Below are positions 44,791 through 54,723 of a stretch of DNA of 64,000 bases, piece after piece. The notes under the pieces are model-generated. The model had not been told where the DNA came from. It did not search any database and was given only the letters and a program-made list of their open reading frames with translations. The position numbers and the translations under genes are program-made. The stretch comes from Hydractinia symbiolongicarpus. Taxonomy: Eukaryota > Cnidaria > Hydrozoa > Anthoathecata > Hydractiniidae. Positions within the stretch are counted from its first letter, which is position 1; each line of letters starts with the position of its first letter. The DNA is taken from contig NC_079875.1 of the NCBI RefSeq assembly GCF_029227915.1, forward strand, positions 27,774,001 to 27,838,000, given 5' to 3'.

Positions 44791-45339
44791 TAGCAGACAA
44801 GCTGGAAACCGGATAAATAGCTTTGTACCTTAATAAATTGGCGACAATATGATAACGTAACGCAAATCTTTTTCTTTCTTTAAAGTAATGGTATTAGAAG
44901 TCTTAAAAATATTTCAAAATGTATAGAGGTCTGTCAAATCACCTGGAGCTGATGTCAACTGACAGGTCTTCGAAAAACTACACTTACACTAAATACACTT
45001 TTGCGTGGACATACATGTGAGCTGTTTTATGTTTTTTTTATTTTTATTCGGCACATATCGTCTTCTAAAACCGCGTCCCCAATTTTTTCCAAAGTCAAAT
45101 TTGATGATACTTAAGAACGATTCGTATTTTGCAACTTTATTTCTCTGTTATTAAATAAGTTGGTTCTCGTAATAATTGGTAGCAAATTAGATGACTATTC
45201 ACCAAACAACTTTATTGCATTTATTTATAATAAAATTAGAAAATATTAGAACGTATATTTTATGAAAATGTAAATCCGAGCGGTTTCGTAGTACACCAGC
45301 TATTACATTACATTCATTCGAACTAGTCTACCGTCAATA
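44791..45339. other. No gene seen
   Basis: AT-rich spacer. Confidence 0.5.
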
Positions 45340-45625
45340 CCTGGAGGGTAAAGAGTTCAGCTTACTCTTCTCTGGTAACTGGTAAGCTAAGCAAAGGGGA
45401 TTGCTTTCAGCTTGTGTTTGGATGTAATGACCCCACTTTTTACCTCAGTTCGGTAGGGTGGCTAAGTTTATTAACCTGGTCTTTAGGCTTGACTACACTG
45501 CTGTCCTCAGTCAAAGTATCTACAAGCTGGTCCTGTCATGACAACCTCCTGTGTAAGGCTGAGTGTTAGGGCCCTGTAACACGTGGAAAGCCACAGCCAG
45601 ATCAGGCGGATTTTCCCCTGCACAT
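45340..45625 (+). repeat. LINE 3' end, second copy
   Basis: Shares AAGGCTGAGTGTTAGGG...CCTGTAACACGTGGAAAGC with 43,625-43,680. Abuts a minus-strand LINE fragment at about 45,625. Confidence 0.6.
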
Positions 45626-46012
45626 TTTCTCTTTAAAAAGGACGTGCATATTAATAAATTCAGAGAGAATTTGTTTAAGTTTAGATCCACCCTACGTTTA
45701 GATCTCAACTTGTTCAGCTCTGTAATCCAATCAACACTATTCAAATCCCTTCTAAAAAAATCTGCATTATAATTACTAAAATCTCTGCGTTTGGTTCTAA
45801 TTGCTGGATATGTGTTATTATTCAATTTACGTATTTTTCTATAAAAAGGTTGTGATCACTGAATGAGTTAGAGTAAACAATAAAAGTTGAGATATTGTTA
45901 GAAAAATTGGTGAATATTAAGTCGATTATCGTTTTTGTTTGTTGTGTTATTCGAGTAGCACTTTTTATCAACTACCCAAAACCATTACTGCTGAATAAAT
46001 TTTTGAAATCGT
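45626..46012 (-). pseudogene. LINE ORF2 endonuclease end and linker
   Basis: Read leftwards: IIDLIFTN...SFSDHNLF (the last block of the APE-type endonuclease with the SDH motif), then YPAIRTKRRDFSNYNADFFRRDLNSVDW, the usual linker towards the reverse transcriptase. Stops lie between. The reverse transcriptase is lost at the 45,625 junction. It probably belongs to another CR1/L2-like copy. Confidence 0.6.
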
Positions 46013-46260
46013 AACCAGCCCGATTATGTTGTTAGCTATGTCTTGTGTCGTATTGTTTGTGTGATAGAAGCATTTTTTTTCTTTAAGATTTTTTCAAAGA
46101 ATAGTTATAGGTCTAAGTTAGACAGTACACTTGCTTGTAATAAGCAAGAAAGTGAATTTAGCACCTTTTTCTGGGAGCCTAATCGCACTTTTATTTACAC
46201 CCACCGTCCCTGTAGACAAGATACTTTAGTGCAGCATGCTGTATTGTAATCCTTTTTCAT
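46013..46260. other. No gene seen
   Basis: A short + frame (46,043-46,249) has no motif. Confidence 0.4.
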
Positions 46261-46520
46261 ACTGTCTTCAAGCTTATTGCGCCTACCCTCTCTGGATGGT
46301 GTCGTGAGTCCAGTAGGGAGATCAAGTTCGCTCACTTGGCCTTTAGGATTGACGATCCTGCTGATCCGAGTTCCTTTTAAAAGAGCCAAATGGGGTTATA
46401 ATTTTTTTTTCTATTTGTGCTAATTTTTCGACCTTAGTAGCACAAAACCTCAATTACGACAAGCTGGTCCTGTTGTTAGGAAGGCCCATTGCAGCAATAA
46501 TTTTGTCATCTAACAAATTA
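46261..46520 (+). repeat. LINE 3' end, third, divergent copy
   Basis: Shares GGATTGACGATCCTGCTG with 43,482-43,499. The rest is diverged and interrupted by a T-rich stretch. Confidence 0.5.
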
Positions 46521-46599
46521 ACTACCTAGGAAATTTTTAACTTACACTCTTTTCTTTGTTCTGATTGCGGTTCTGCAATCTTCAACATCAGAACTGACG

Positions 46600-47040
46600 T
46601 CTTTTGAAGCACAGCACTTGTTTGTATCCTTTCAAAGCTTCGTATAATTTTTCCTTTATATCAAAATCAGAAACTCTTCTGAATTCTTGCAGTACCTAAA
46701 TGTGAAGCATTTCGTGGGAATAATATAAAAAAAATAGCATTATACATAACAAAAAGGTCTATTAAAAACAAGATTTAGATGATTGAAGAAAAATTCACAA
46801 AAAATAAGCTCGCCTGATCTCCTTCTGTCAATAACGGATATATATGTCCAAGATATCTGACAACTTGTTGTATTAGTAGTGCATTTCTCAGCTCAGGAAA
46901 TGTGTTTTTCATTGCGAAACTTATTATTTCGTCTACCAACAGGTTCTTTTTGTTGTTTTAATTTAGCAACATGTTGGGATATGGTGGTGTCATCCTGACC
47001 AGGCAGTCTTTCGGGTAGAAAATTTGCCACACCCCAAAGC
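46600..47040 (-). pseudogene. Fragment of a WGVxNFLPER-type protein of unknown function
   Basis: Read leftwards from 47,040: WGVANFLPERLPGQDDTTISQHV, frameshift, then DEIISFAMKNTFPELRNALL. Behind an acceptor at 46,696 comes VLQEFRRVSDFDIKEKLYEAL (46,695-46,612). I recall similar 'WGVxNYLPxRPxGEDDxSIxRH' C-termini in uncharacterised animal proteins often linked to transposons. Function is unknown. Confidence 0.4.
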
Positions 47041-47075
47041 GAGCTTGTAATTAAATTAAAAATATTTCATAATAG

Positions 47076-47295
47076 GACCTTCAGATCAATTACAATCCGA
47101 AGATGATATTATTGAAGCTGCAGATGATAATGATAATATCATTATCATGATAATGATAATATCATTATCATGCAAGGTGAATATATTACAAGAATTTCTT
47201 CTGCTACATGGCCATGTATTTAAATATATTTGCTTAAATTCTAGAACCTCTGGTACATACAGAACCTGATGTTTTTCCTCAAAACTCTAGCTTAA
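47076..47295 (+). other. Two candidate microexons around a palindromic tandem repeat
   Basis: 47,076-47,176 (AG before, GTGA after; 101 nt) reads PSDQLQSEDDIIEAADDNDN and then runs into the repeat. 47,245-47,295 (51 nt, phase 1-1, GTAAG donor) reads PLVHTEPDVFPQNSSL. Both begin with the Pro-at-second-codon pattern of the exons at 30 and 51 kb. The first breaks the multiple-of-three rule because of the inserted repeat. Confidence 0.3.
47126..47171. repeat. Two perfect 23-bp palindromic units
   Basis: GATAATGATAATATCATTATC plus AT, repeated twice head to tail. Each unit is a palindrome apart from its central base, so a cruciform is possible. Confidence 0.9.
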
Positions 47296-49902
47296 GTAAG
47301 AATTTATGTTAAATTTTACACCATCTTGTGTTTACATGTGTAGAACAAAGACGCTAATTTTTACATTTTAAAAACGTAGTTGTGCCAAATGTACCAAAAA
47401 GAGATGCGCAAGAGATCGTTTCAAACTTGACGTGTAAGTTTTTGCGTTTATTCTTTGCAATTGACCAGGCTTCAATGATATTAGATTGTGTTAGAGACTT
47501 AAGAATTCTGAGAACAATCAACCCAAAGATGCAACCATACAAACAACTGAATAAGTAATGCAAAACATTTTTAAAAAGATCACCTTGAAGAAATAAATTT
47601 TTACGGACAGATATTTCGCATCGAAGTTTGCACAGGTCATGCTATGACTTAAATTCTCTAATTGAAATTATTTACCTTTAGGAATCAAAAAGCCATGCTA
47701 CATCCTTGATCTGTAGTTGCTGTATACACACAAAAAGACTCGGATGAACATTTTTGGTTATTACGTATGAAGAAGGTGGGTGTTCGAAAAATCACGGGAG
47801 TTTGGTTTAATAAATTGGCAACTTGTCAAGACAGGAGACGAATGGATATTTTGTGGAGAAATATTGTAAGCTAATCTAAAAAATTGGACACATTGTATTG
47901 CATCGGGCTGATGTACAGGGATGATGTGTACAATAGAGAAAGAAACTGAATCGTTGTTGAATAGTTTTTGTACATAAATATTGTAAATAATTTACTGTGA
48001 TTTGATAGTACTGGGCAGGTTTTCCTGACTATCGACGTATTTGCTAAGTTGAAAAAGTGAGCTGAACAAATGTTCAAAATGGCAACCGTAACGTCGTGCT
48101 AAGGATGCACGAAATAACAATTCCAGGGATATGTAGACGACCAATATTTTGAGGACCGAACCTGTAAATTTTACTCGTATTTTGTCTGAATGAGTGAAAC
48201 ACAAAGAAATGCGATCCCACTTTGTTGCGACAAGTGAATTTAAAGGATTACCGAATCCGTGGATTTTTCCACGAGCTAACGATTAGTTTTCAATCAAGAT
48301 TTTCCGTATAGGGTCTAAAATTAAAAAGTGCATGGACCCAGGGGGGGGTGGGGGGTGGTAAAGAAACTCGAAGGGTCAAGTTTGCCTCTCTATAATATTA
48401 TTACCTGTATTCTGTCCCTGCGCGGACCTGCCATTGAGTTGTAAGTGCCCAATTTAGGCTTTAATGGAACTTGCTTATTTACCACGGAGGCTGATCATTA
48501 TTTTTCTCAGCTACAAAACAGAAAATTTAACGGAGAAAAATAAGCAGAGTCAAAATAAAAGTTAAGTTTTTTCCAGTAATTTCGCTAATGAATTGTTTCC
48601 TGTCTTCGGTGGAAAAAATTGCAAACGAGAGCTCAGAATAACTTTTAGCAAAGAAGAACTAAATATATTAAGCAAATTTAATTTCTTAACAATTTATAAG
48701 AACACCGCAAAAAAGTTTCTTCCACAAATACTTTCTTCTATTATATGGAAGTCTATTAAGCCGTAGTTTTTTAAAAGATTTATAAAATATTGGACTTAAT
48801 AACTTTTTCCAAATGCAAATGGTATGAAACATCCTACATTTCCCTAATTGATTGGTGAACGAGGTCATAATCTATATTGAATACAACAGTTTTCTTAAAA
48901 AAAATTCCTAAGCAATAACCAATCCCGAAATTGTCAGTGCGGTACGAGCATGGAAACTTGCAATGAACTTCTGGAGCAACACGAGGGTGTAATTTCATTT
49001 TCTGCAGAACTGCATCCTTTTCTTCCGTAACAACATAGCTGACGTTTTCCTATTGTTTAAAGTATTCTCGGCAGAACCATATGCGTCTCGCCAGTAATTT
49101 TGTTTTACCAATACAGGACATTTGGTACCAATTAAGGCAACAGTTACATCCAACGGATTGGGATTCTGCCAAAGCATTTTGGCAAATCTCACAAAGCCAA
49201 TTTTATTTTCTCTTTGAAAATCTAAATAGCTCTTTCCAGGCCTCATTTTCTAAGCATTCTTTATTAGATGTTAATTGAACACATTGATCTGTCAATTTAG
49301 GGTGCAGGTTTTTTGTGATCAACAACGCGCCATTGATAACCCGTGATACACTATGGAATGAGTTTTTCACTCTTTTTCTTTGGAAGACCAATGGCATTGA
49401 ATATTCCTTTTGGTCTTCCTTTTTTGGCATCTTCGGTTGAAGCTTTATGACGGAAAACTCTAAATTAATCAACTCTTTTTTATGCTAGCTAGCTAAGTGC
49501 TATCTATCTAAATTCTATTGTCATTCTATCTAAATCTGTAGTTTTAAGCTAGCTAGCTTTAGATGTGAGTGGGGAATAAGAATGGGTTTATACATGCAAA
49601 AAATATTGACATTAGCAAACTAAATATACCCTTTCTTTGATTTCTTGAACACGTCCTACCGTCAGTTTCAATATAACTTAGATGTTTCGCCAAACTTTTG
49701 TTTATCCGTTGTGACGAATAACAACCACGTATTTAATGTTACTTTGGTTCTGTTCTATCACAGAGACATTCTACCTAAGACGAATTATGTTGTACACAGA
49801 CGTTTTAGCAATTGGTGTTGTGTGCGCATACAACAAGTCAATTTATATTATTACACACATATATAGTTTAATATGCCTTCCTACAAAAACAACAAACAAA
49901 AG
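47296..49902. other. No recognised gene; some unexplained minus-strand frames
   Basis: AT-rich. Minus-strand frames at 49,472-49,203 and 49,246-48,995 overlap by about 45 nt in different frames and have ordinary composition (LLITKNLHPKLTDQCVQL; VALIGTKCPVLVKQNYW). They may be pieces of one decayed protein I do not recognise. A G-rich run lies at 48,341-48,360. Confidence 0.4.
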
Positions 49903-50104
49903 GTCAACGAGTAACCATCGAGTAACCATAGGGGGTTTAGAAGATTTCTTAACAAAATTGACGAGTAACACGAGTAACCATATTTTATATTAAAGGAATA
50001 CTATACATTCTTTATATACAGTACGTTTACTCGTGTTACTCGTCATATCTTGCTAAGAAAACCTGTAAACAGCCTATGGTTACTCGAAGGTTACTCGTTG
50101 CTCC
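49903..50104. mobile_element. About 200-bp palindromic (foldback) element
   Basis: The left arm 49,903-49,984 (CAACGAGTAACC... and ACGAGTAACACGAGTAA) recurs as reverse complement in 50,031-50,104. The arms are about 75-80 bp with few mismatches and a 45-bp loop. It abuts the mariner/Tc1-like relic. No clear target duplication seen. Confidence 0.6.
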
Positions 50105-51030
50105 AAAACTTACACAATTTTACAAGGTCTTTCACAAGCTTAGTGCCGGGTACTACGTCCTTTACCTTTTATAACCTCATCAACACGTTTTGGCATGGAA
50201 CCAATTGTTTTGTCAATAATTCTGGAAGGATAATTTAAAAGTGTACACGGCGACAGAATTGCACATAGGTTTCTTTCTCAAGTCTTCTTTCCAAGGCCTG
50301 TTTCTTAAGCTGGATACCAACCAAATGAAAGACGTCTTTTTCAATGGGGTTAAGGTCGGTGTGAACGAGGTGGAATCTTGAAAAGTCTGCACCCGAAAGG
50401 AATCCATAGCATCACGCGACAAACGAGAGTTTTGTGAAGGGTCTCCATTTTGAAGGAACAGTCTCCTGCGCTAGTTATTTCCACGTTCAAACGTTACTGG
50501 AAAGCGACCTCTGAAAAAATGTGCGCACTTTTCACCACTGAGACCACCTTCGACACTCAATTACAGCTTTTCCATACGCAATCGTTACCATGAACTTAGC
50601 CATCCTACTGCCACTGCCCTCCTTTTTTCCTTTGGCCGTACACTCTCTGCTTAAACCTTCACCTCTTTTGTTGTTTTTGCTGTCTTGCATGGGTTTGTTT
50701 TATGCACCCAGCCAGTTCCATCAAGGTAGAAAGATATCACTAAAATTACCCACAGGTATATCATGATCCGCACAACAAAATTTTAAGTTTTAATAAGTTG
50801 AATCAACTAGCAAGGCATGTATAAAACAACTAAAAACAACACAAGATAATTAACCGTAATAACTTACTGTCTGTCCAAAAATTTGGAGGCAATTTTTTAC
50901 ATTTTTTGGCAAATTTTTCCCGTTTCGTTGAATCCCCTTTGGTAAGAATACCTTTCTTCCTGCACTGATAAAAACCATATTTCTGTTTCTTTAACACCCG
51001 TCTAACAGTACGGTTGCTCAAGTAGAGCCA
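50105..51030 (-). pseudogene. Mariner/Tc1-like transposase relic
   Basis: Read leftwards from 51,021: LSNRTVRRVLKKQKYGFYQCRKKGILT...KREKFAKKCKKLPPNFW, the second helix-turn-helix of Tc1/mariner transposases followed by the FW motif. Further on, GWVHKTNPCK, QNGDPSQNSRLSRDAMDS (second catalytic Asp, usual form xxDNxxxH; here GDPSQNS) and, after a shift, TDLNPIEKDVFHLVG (DLNPIE with the acidic residue of the third position). The frames change several times. The first HTH is missing; the 3' end is cut by the palindrome. Confidence 0.7.
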
Positions 51031-51106
51031 CTAGCCGTCTGGATATCCTGCGATGAAAAGGTGCCAACAGAAAAAAAAAAAAAAAATTATATCCTGATAT
51101 ATTTAG

Positions 51107-51599
51107 AAAGTCCTCTTAACGATGGTCGACAATTTGAGGTTACCTTCGACGGGATCGAACCTTTGGAAGGTATTATTAATTCTTGGCATATAATTAAAGT
51201 ATTGCACATGGAGTTCTGTGATCTGTCAGATACATTTTTAAAAAAATTATGTTTAGAAACTCCTCTTAACCATGCTCCACAATGTGATGCTACTGTGACA
51301 GGCGTCGAACCCTTTAAAGGTATTAACAATTCTTTGAATTTGGTTGAACTTGTCTTACTTTTCACAAATTACATTTTTTATCAAAATTATGTTTAGAACC
51401 TCCTCTTAAAGATGCTCCACGATGTGATGTTACCGTGACAGGCGTCGAACCCTTCGAAGGTATTAACAATTCTTTGGATTTTGTTAAACTTGTCTTACTT
51501 TTCACATGTTGTTTTTCCACAAATTACATTTTTTATCAAAATTATGTTTAGAAACTCCACAATGTGATGTTACCGTGACAGGCGTCGAACCCTTCGAAG
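51107..51599 (+). repeat. Four tandem microexon repeats with about 140-155-bp period
   Basis: Near-identical segments, each behind TTTAG and before GGTATT: 51,107-51,169, 51,257-51,319 and 51,397-51,459 (63 nt each) and 51,552-51,599 (48 nt, a 15-nt in-frame deletion). All are phase 1-1. Peptides read SPLNDGRQFEVTFDGIEPLE, TPLNHAPQCDATVTGVEPFK, PPLKDAPRCDVTVTGVEPFE and TPQCDVTVTGVEPFE. Introns are also similar, so exon plus intron was duplicated as a unit. A fifth copy of the acceptor lies at 51,690, leading in the same frame (through two stops) to the zinc-finger region of copy B. They probably formed the N-terminus of that gene. The role of the peptide is unknown. Confidence 0.6.
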
Positions 51600-54254
51600 G
51601 TATTAACAATTCTTTGAATTTGGTTAAACTTGTCTTACTTTTCACATGTTATTTTTACACAAATTACATTTTTATTAAAATTATGTTTAGAAACACATGA
51701 ACATATTTTACGAGTTATAAAAGAGTCGAAAATTAAGACTTACCTACAAGTATCTCATTTTTAATAGAGTAAATACAAACGGCAACAATTTACCTGTCCA
51801 GTGTGTAAGAAGGCAGTATATAATCTCCCGAGACATCTTCAGGGAAAAGATCATAAATGGACGGCCGAGTCTGCCAAGGCGGTAGTCGGCCATTTTTTTT
51901 TACAAAAAAAAAGATTAAGAATACTGCTACTGAAAGTTCATCGAAGCAGGACTATCACACCCTTCGTATCTGTCCGTTGGGACAGTGTGTCAAAGTCGTG
52001 AAAAGGTTAGACGACCACCTTTTAAATTTTCACAAGATGAAACGCGATACAAAATACTACAGTTTACTCAAAAATGCATCAAAGTTTTCGAAGCCATTAA
52101 AATCTGATGTTGCTTTGGCTTCTCCCCGTAAACAAATATTGTCAATCGAACAAAAATTCATGTTAAAAAGTAATTTCGAAGAATAAAAAACAGAGCAGAA
52201 TCAGATCATTGAAAAAAAAAAGAAAAAACTTGTACAGTAACGAATCTATCACCTCAACAATATGCTATTGATCAAGATCCTTTAACTCCGTTGAAAAATT
52301 ACAAACCTAACAATACTGATGCTTCCGCGGTAAAGGTATACATGATGATGCCTGAAGCATGCAAGAGTGAGTCTATTAATAGCGGAAGTGATTCGGAGTA
52401 ATTACCGTCAAACGATGATGAAACGGAGCAAATTGTTTTGCCAAATGATGAAGTTAAATTTTTTTATCGCTTCCTTAGCTTTATTTGCGGCCCAGACGGA
52501 GGCATGAGGGATAGAACGTCTTCTAAAAATGTTGTAAATTGTGGATCTCTTAAATAAAGAAAAATCGAGGAATAATTATTTAATGGGATATTGTGTTAAG
52601 AAAAAACATGCGCCTGATTCTATAAAAAATCTCTATTCACTAGAAGACTTTTGTAATTTCGTGATTGTAGAGGATGTTGTTATCCCAGGTATAACAATTG
52701 AGAATATTCAACAAATGAAAGTTGTTTTCCGCTCCTGGCGAAAAAACTACAATAAAGGCGCGAGGGACCGTTATTGGGAGCGTCAAGTGACAAATTTTCT
52801 ACTGATAGTGACACCGCAACAAGTTCAAACATATCTTAAGAGCAAGAACGCGCAACTGGCAAAGGGAAAAATTACTAAGTTAACTCAGGATGAAAATATG
52901 GTGCTTTCAAATACAGAGTATTGTGCGATTCGTGACCATTTACTCGCTCTAATTCATTTTAGTAATGGACATAGATCCGGTGTAACAGCAAATTTGACAA
53001 TCTCTGAGCTGGAACGAGCGGTGGAAATCGATTCAACGTACTTAGTAAAGGTTCGCAAACATAAAACGTTTACATTTTCTGGTCCCGCTATCATATCTTT
53101 GGATCATGAACAGTACGCTTATCTGAAACTCTTTGTTACAAATCGCAAAGCTAATTTATTGTTAGAGTTCGATAATGTCTTCGTTTCCTGTTCGGGAAAA
53201 CAAATTGCATCAGGTTCAATAAGTAAGCAAATCAATAGTCTGTGGGTAAGTCCGGGATCCTTGATCCAGCGAAACAACCAAATAATCTGTGTTGTAATGT
53301 GGTGAGAAAAAGCACAAGCGCGGGTTTAAGAGATGCAAGCTCTGGACATTACCAAGAAGCTGCGGATCTGATGGCTCATAGCCTTAAAACGGCCGAGAAA
53401 CATTACTTCCTTCGCGAGAAACAACAAGCCGTAGTTACTGCGGGACGTGTTATAAGGCAACATTTCTTGGAAGACGGACCCACGAAATCAATTTTATCTA
53501 CTCCGCCACGAAAAATGGCGAAATAAATGAGCATGCATCGCCACGACATCAATGGAGAATAGAGGAGGTACAAACAATGCAGGAAAAGTTTAAAGAAGAA
53601 ATTGAAAACAGGGATATATCGATGCTTAAAGTAAGAGATAAAAGGCCTATGCTGAATGTACCTGTTGATATCTCTATCAAGCAAATCTATGATAAAGTCC
53701 GTAGCTTAATGCGATATACTCCTGTTAAGCGGCCTTTAATTACTGCTGTAAGTAGCGGATCTGCTTCTGTTTAAATCTGCAGTTTTTGATTCTTTTTATA
53801 AGATGCTAGTGTTTTTAAGGTTTCGTTTCCTTACTTTTATGTTAAATGATCATATCTTTTCTGAATCGCGATTCCTGATTAATCCTGAAAAATTTTATAA
53901 CTGAGAAAATATATTTTGGTAAGCTGTAAATGCAACTTATGGGAGGTGTATAAAAACGCATTTAGCACCGCTCATACATCGTATATTGTGCTATTTACAT
54001 GGAAGGCAAATAAACTTGAGAATTAGCTTTAACCTGAGATTAACTAATTGACATTTTCACATTTTTCAGGAAGCTGTAAGTACAGCAAGTAGTGTTCCAC
54101 CGCAAAAATCTTTATTTAGAGTAAGTAGTAGGTTAAATTTTTTGGTACACTCTCCAAAGATTATCACAAGTACAATGTGTATAATGTATTGCCCTGAATG
54201 TTCTTGGAAGAAATATCATTTAGAAATACTATTCGACCATACGGAATATCAAAG

Positions 54255-54681
54255 ACAGACTCTGTTAGAATTCGTTGTCAGCCTGGTGCTACAACTGAAG
54301 ATATTGTTTGATCATGTTAAGCCATACTCACGAAAACTTCCGGATGCAATTATTATTCACTCTGGAACCAATGATATTACGAACGGGATTGGCACAGTAA
54401 AAAAGCTGAAGAATGTTATCCACACAATTCGCGAAATTGATAAAGATAAGAAAATAGAAATCCTTATTTCTGGAATCGTAAATAGATATGATGGCAACTA
54501 TAATAAACAAATTAGTGACACAAATCAAAGAATTGAAAGTCTATGTCAATCGAAAAACTTAATATTTATTGATAGCAGCAATATGAAACAAGACTGTCTC
54601 AACCAAGGTAAACTTCACTTGAATAGTAGGGGTTTGGCTCGTTTGGCTTTAAATTTTGTTGATGGTCTAAGCAGAATCTGA
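54255..54681 (+). pseudogene. LINE-encoded SGNH/GDSL-type hydrolase domain
   Basis: DSVRIRCQPGATTEDI (first frame, to about 54,310), then after a frameshift FDHVKPYSRKLPDAIIIHSGTNDITNG, the GTND block, and HLNSRGLARLALNF, the HxxxxG block with the catalytic His. The first block (GDSxxxx) is missing, so the domain is 5'-truncated. Such esterase-like domains are known in CR1/L2-type LINE proteins, where their role in retrotransposition is unclear. Ends with a stop at 54,679. Confidence 0.65.
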
Positions 54682-54723
54682 TTCTTACCCTCGTTAAGCA
54701 CTTCAAATGAAATTGAAAAAGAA

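Noticed and set aside
51750-51767. 18-bp intron between the fifth microexon and the zinc-finger region
   Set aside because: The borders and phase fit, but 18 bp is too short for known animal introns. Two stops in a decayed gene are more likely.
53236-53260. Splice donor GTAAGT directly behind CTGTGG in the recombinase core
   Set aside because: The next bases continue the same protein in another frame (KSGILDPAKQP), so a one-base frameshift explains it better than an intron.
54142-54254. N-terminal extension of the hydrolase frame
   Set aside because: The frame before about 54,310 does not match the domain; the matching residues are in another frame.
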